From assembly GCA_014799765.1 (NCBI GenBank), contig JAAVHK010000019.1, positions 1 to 8,345 of the forward strand: a DNA stretch of 8,345 nt. Reading direction: 5' to 3'. This DNA is from Ruminococcus sp. (lineage in GTDB: Bacteria > Bacillota > Clostridia > Oscillospirales > Ruminococcaceae). Position 1 is the first letter of the stretch, and the number at the start of each line of letters is the position of its first letter. The notes under the pieces were generated by a model. That model was given only the letters and a program-made list of their open reading frames with translations. It was not told the origin of the DNA and did not search any database. Both the position numbers and the translations under genes were made by a program. Positions 5,938-8,345 of the stretch are shown here, piece by piece.

Positions 5938-5966
5938 ATTATATCAAAAAATTTTTCATTTGTCAA
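5938..5966 (-). promoter_or_regulatory. Perfect sigma-A promoter for the tail-like cassette
   Basis: On the - strand TTGACA (5961-5966) is separated by exactly 17 bases (5944-5960, with an A-tract/T-tract that may bend DNA) from TATAAT (5938-5943). All twelve consensus positions match. No operator-like palindrome overlaps it. Confidence 0.88.
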
Positions 5967-5990
5967 GTGTTATTGTTAAATTTTTCTGAA

Positions 5991-6031
5991 AAAATTTCCG
6001 GAATGTCTGAAAAAGAGAGACACTCCGGAAA
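5991..6031 (-). terminator. Intrinsic terminator of the TPR operon
   Basis: The arms TTTCCGGAATGTCT (5995-6008) and AGACACTCCGGAAA (6018-6031) pair over 14 positions with one G-U pair on the - strand. A run of six T (5989-5994 region) follows on that strand. It starts seven bases after the TPR gene's stop codon. Confidence 0.87.
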
Positions 6032-6037
6032 TATCAT

Positions 6038-7084
6038 TTAATTATTATTGTCATCTGGTACAAGAGGACGTTTTTCAGCATCGGGTTCATATTTGAGGAT
6101 TATATTCTTTATATTTTCGTCTCTGGTCATGTTGTAGACCATTTTAAGAGAGTTGAGGGCATTAGGTATATTTCTTTCGCTGAGGTAATAAGCAGCCATT
6201 TCAGAAGCTACCCTTACTACTTCCGGATTGAATCCGAATTTCATATCATATTTTGCGAATATTTTCGTTATTTCCTCATTTGTATACTGTCTGAGCGGTG
6301 AACCTTTCAGCTGTGCAAGATGACCCATTTCATACGGAATCATCTTGTGTGGGTACATCATTGTACTTGCCTGATAGAATCCGGAAGCGTCGTCGAAGTC
6401 TCCGGAATCCGTCAGCATATAACCCATATTTGCGTAACATCTTGCAAGAGCAACCGGCGAAGAAGCTACATTTATAGTATCACGTGTTATTTCAAGAAGT
6501 CGTTTTCTGTTGCCGAGAAGTTTATATACTTCAGCGAGTTCAAACATTGGTCCGCAGTCTACCGGATTAAATTCAATGGCACGTCTGAGAATAGGTATGG
6601 CATCATACGGTGAGCCGGTTTCAGTAAGTATATACGCATAAGTCGTAAGATATATAGCGAGGTCAAATGGCGAACGGTTCAATGTTTTATCCTGTTTGAA
6701 CAGAATCTGCAACAGATTATCTTCAAACGGATTTCTTGTCGAAACAAATTTATATTTATCGGTTTCCTTAAATTCGACTGTTATTTTCTTGTAAAGTCTT
6801 TCGGCGAGTGGTTTTGCTTCGACGGCTTTTTTGTCGTTTATCATTTCAACAATCTGTTTGTGTACGGTATCAAGGCTTACACCGTCAAGATGTGTTATAC
6901 GTTTTATTTCCTCGATTTCTTCTTCCGGCATATTTTCAACCAGTAATTCACCGACAGCCTTAACGCCGTCCGTGTTTCCTAATCTTGCGAATCTTTCGGC
7001 TTCCTGCCTCAGAAAACTGTCATTTTCCTTGACATTGTCGGTAAGTTTCGCCTTGAGTTCGGCGAATATTTCTTCATATGACAT
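6038..7084 (-). CDS. Cytoplasmic TPR-repeat protein
   Basis: 348 residues with no signal peptide or membrane segment. Residues 1-110 are helical and charged. From about 140 to 330 run tetratricopeptide-like helix pairs, for example LTTYAYILTETGSPYDAIPILRRAIEFNP, then FELAEVYKLLGNRKRLLEI, ARCYANMGYMLTDSGDFDDASGFYQAS and MAAYYLSERNIPNALNSLKMVY. The tail is Asp/Asn-rich (PDDNNN). TPR solenoids bind peptides of partner proteins; the partner here is unknown. The start ATG has GAGGAAAT upstream and lies 15 bases after the 86-residue gene. Both genes upstream carry a repeated short motif that could be a ligand for the solenoid groove (inference). I do not recognise an orthologue with a known role. 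Confidence 0.8.
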   Translation of the reverse strand: MSYEEIFAELKAKLTDNVKENDSFLRQEAERFARLGNTDGVKAVGELLVENMPEEEIEEIKRITHLDGVSLDTVHKQIVEMINDKKAVEAKPLAERLYKKITVEFKETDKYKFVSTRNPFEDNLLQILFKQDKTLNRSPFDLAIYLTTYAYILTETGSPYDAIPILRRAIEFNPVDCGPMFELAEVYKLLGNRKRLLEITRDTINVASSPVALARCYANMGYMLTDSGDFDDASGFYQASTMMYPHKMIPYEMGHLAQLKGSPLRQYTNEEITKIFAKYDMKFGFNPEVVRVASEMAAYYLSERNIPNALNSLKMVYNMTRDENIKNIILKYEPDAEKRPLVPDDNNN

Positions 7085-7099
7085 TTTTATTTCCTCATT

Positions 7100-7360
7100 T
7101 CACGAATTATTGTTTTTGTTGTTTACTTCCTGACGGACTTTTTCAAAGTTTCCCGACATAGCTGAAATAATATCCTCAACAGAATCAAGTACCGGCATAG
7201 TACAAGGTGGTTCATAGTCGTCAGGCAGAAATTCCGGTACAGATTCCGTTGTATAGTCCGTTATAAGTTCCATACATCTTTCGGTGATTATATCAGCAGA
7301 TTTCTTGGTTTCTTCACGGATAATCCGCCGGAGTTCTTTATAAAGTTCGTCACGGGTCAT
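7100..7360 (-). CDS. 86-residue protein carrying the LxSxEDxxSAM motif
   Basis: Not a family I recognise. Residues 1-38 are a charged amphipathic helix (MTRDELYKELRRIIREETKK onward). Residues 39-53 are a Pro-rich acidic linker (PEFLPDDYEPP). Residues 55-68 are MPVLDSVEDIISAM, nearly identical to MPVLNSIEDMLSAM in the neighbouring upstream gene. An Asn-rich tail (NNKNNNS) follows. The ATG at 7360 lies six bases after the previous stop, with AAAGGA some 14 bases upstream, a loose spacing that suits coupled translation. The same-strand spacing (6 and 15 bases) puts it in one operon with the Pro/Gln-rich and TPR genes. Probably a cytoplasmic accessory or adaptor. Confidence 0.75.
   Translation of the reverse strand: MTRDELYKELRRIIREETKKSADIITERCMELITDYTTESVPEFLPDDYEPPCTMPVLDSVEDIISAMSGNFEKVRQEVNNKNNNS
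7157..7198 (-). repeat. Copy 1 of the shared docking-like motif (86-residue gene)
   Basis: Encodes MPVLDSVEDIISAM. It is 14 codons long, as is the copy at 7601-7642 in the neighbouring gene (MPVLNSIEDMLSAM). Ten of 14 residues are identical and the rest conservative, while the DNA has diverged, which points to selection on the peptide. Confidence 0.8.
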
Positions 7361-7366
7361 TATTTA

Positions 7367-8344
7367 TTAAAATCCTTTCTTGGCGAGGTCTTTCTTGAAT
7401 TTAGCGTCAATTTTTTCCTGTTTTTTCTTTTCCCTCAGTTCAGCCTTGGTGAGAGGTCTGGCAGGTTCAGCAGGTTTGGCAGTAGTCTTAGACTGTGTAC
7501 GGACTTTATTATTTGAAGATGCTTTATACTCCTGATATACAGGAACATTTTTCTGCATTTTTTCCTGTTGCATACGTTTTTCCTTTTCGGAGTTGTCGCC
7601 CATAGCGGAAAGCATATCTTCAATGGAATTAAGTACAGGCATATTTCTTGCGGAATTTCCCTGTGTTTCCGTGAGACTTTTGTTAGCGTATTCCTTGGAT
7701 TCCGCAATAGCATTTATGAAAACCTGTGAAGTTGATTTACTGTGTTCATGTACAGAAATTTTCGATACATTGGCAGATGTTGCAGGCATACCACCTTTAG
7801 CGGCAGCAGCGGCGGCAATTTTCTGACCAGGTGTAAGAGGTCTGTTATCGGTTTTCGGAGTAGCCGGTGCAGATGGTGTAACCGGTGCTACATTCGGCTG
7901 TACGGGCTGAACAGGTTGTGGGAACGGCTGTCCGTATGGCTGTTGCATATTCAAAGGCATATATATAGGCTGACCATTAGGACCATAGCCTGTCAACTGC
8001 ATAGGTATGTACGTATATATCGGCTGATTATTCTGGTCATAACCGTTGAATTGTGGTACGTTCATAACCTGACCTATCATATTTTGTTGCTGATACATAT
8101 GTTGTTGCGGATATGCCTGTTGCTGTGGATATACAGGTTGTTGCGGATATATTGGCTGTTGAGGATAAGGCGACTGTATCGGCGGAGGTGGTGTCTGCTG
8201 TACTGGCTGGACAGGTTCTTCAACGTCTTCTTCCTCATAGAAATCGCCTGATTCATATATTTCTTCTTCAACAGGTTCTTCCTGCTCCATGAGTTCCGCC
8301 ATATCGTCAAGGGACGGAAGAGTTATATTTTCCGGAACAGTTTC
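7367..8344 (-). CDS. Pro/Gln/Tyr-rich low-complexity protein, 5' end outside window
   Basis: The frame is open to the window edge (325 residues visible). The ATG at 8302 has no ribosome binding site, and the codons before it read ETVPENITLPSLDD, so the gene starts further upstream. In order: an LPSLDDMAELM motif, an acidic stretch, a PPPP linker, five 6-residue YPQQ-type repeats, two GY-x-x-N-x-QPIY-x-x-x-P repeats, a QPVQPVQPNVAP stretch, and an Ala-rich RPLTPGQKIAAAAAA segment. Then come a possible helical region, the motif MPVLNSIEDMLSAM (7601-7642), and a Lys-rich tail with a second RPLT (RPLTKAELREKKKQEK). No signal peptide is visible. The composition suggests an intrinsically disordered scaffold or condensate-forming protein; a surface or spore-coat-like role cannot be excluded until the N-terminus is seen. 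Confidence 0.75.
   Translation of the reverse strand, partial: ETVPENITLPSLDDMAELMEQEEPVEEEIYESGDFYEEEDVEEPVQPVQQTPPPPIQSPYPQQPIYPQQPVYPQQQAYPQQHMYQQQNMIGQVMNVPQFNGYDQNNQPIYTYIPMQLTGYGPNGQPIYMPLNMQQPYGQPFPQPVQPVQPNVAPVTPSAPATPKTDNRPLTPGQKIAAAAAAKGGMPATSANVSKISVHEHSKSTSQVFINAIAESKEYANKSLTETQGNSARNMPVLNSIEDMLSAMGDNSEKEKRMQQEKMQKNVPVYQEYKASSNNKVRTQSKTTAKPAEPARPLTKAELREKKKQEKIDAKFKKDLAKKGF
7601..7642 (-). repeat. Copy 2 of the shared docking-like motif (Pro/Gln-rich gene)
   Basis: Encodes MPVLNSIEDMLSAM, followed by GDNSEK, against SGNFEK after copy 1. A third, looser copy (ITLPSLDDMAELM) lies at 8288-8326 in the same gene. All three fit L-x-S-(I/V/L)-(D/E)-D-(M/I)-x-x-x-M, a pattern expected for a short amphipathic binding helix. 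Confidence 0.75.
8085..8174 (-). repeat. Five tandem 18-bp units encoding YPQQ-type hexapeptides
   Basis: Units lie at 8085-8102, 8103-8120, 8121-8138, 8139-8156 and 8157-8174. Each has a TGTTG(C/A) or TGCTGT block followed by GGATA or TGATA (+ strand). They encode YPQQPI, YPQQPV, YPQQQA, YPQQHM and a degenerate YQQQNM. The unit length keeps the frame, so changes in copy number would only alter linker length. Confidence 0.85.
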
Positions 8345-8345
8345 A

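Noticed and set aside
3748..5979. Possible attachment-site direct repeat (TGTTAAAT near both ends of the tail cassette)
   Set aside because: Eight A/T-rich bases are expected by chance in such DNA, and no integrase gene or tRNA is present.
6320..7133. + strand ORFs of 97 and 100 codons inside the TPR gene
   Set aside because: They are shadows of the well-supported - strand TPR gene, with no ribosome binding sites or recognisable domains.
7742..8251. 169-codon + strand ORF opposite the Pro/Gln-rich gene
   Set aside because: Its Arg/Leu/Tyr-rich composition is the mirror of the repeat-rich coding strand. There is no plausible start site or fold.

Overview
The window looks like a chromosomal segment of a low-GC gut or rumen Firmicute, most likely a Ruminococcus-type member of the Oscillospiraceae. 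The evidence is the gene neighbourhood (ricT, queH, ybaK/ebsC, then rsmD-coaD followed by a coiled-coil gene), strong GGAGG-type ribosome binding sites, A/T-rich consensus sigma-A promoters, and the habitual use of CCG, GGA and TCC codons. The genus call is inference.

Left part, + strand, 1-3750. A translation and RNA-quality operon comes first: the 3' end of ricT (PSP1 family), queH (queuosine synthesis), a ybaK/ebsC-type Cys-tRNA editing deacylase, and a membrane-anchored protein whose C-terminal domain resembles secreted and phage-linked RNase toxin domains. Its genes overlap by 1 and 4 bases or lie 4 bases apart. After a 180-base gap holding a near-consensus promoter and a structured leader with a terminator-like hairpin, a second operon carries rsmD, coaD and a small coiled-coil protein. 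It closes at a clear intrinsic terminator (3715-3750).

Middle part, - strand, 3757-5967. An isolated three-gene cassette looks phage-derived: a baseplate/tail protein (BppU-like), a right-handed beta-helix (GLUG-like) protein, and a small protein with two NNGYP motifs and a threefold 10-residue repeat. No capsid, terminase, integrase, holin or lysin gene accompanies it. It is headed by a perfect TTGACA-17-TATAAT promoter, a leader of about 175 nt, and a strong intrinsic terminator placed before the first gene, so its expression may depend on readthrough or antitermination. The second and third genes meet at TAATG just after a run of five G, and may be two halves of one receptor-binding protein.

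Right part, - strand, 5995-8345. A second - strand operon runs in from beyond the window edge: a Pro/Gln/Tyr-rich, largely disordered protein (5' end missing), an 86-residue protein, and a TPR-repeat protein, ended by its own terminator. A short motif, L-x-S-(I/V/L)-(D/E)-D-(M/I)-x-x-x-M, occurs twice in the disordered protein and once in the 86-residue protein. This suggests a shared docking peptide, possibly for the TPR protein next door.

Best candidates for something undescribed are the attenuated orphan tail cassette and the scaffold/motif/TPR operon. No rRNA, tRNA, CRISPR array or insertion sequence was seen.
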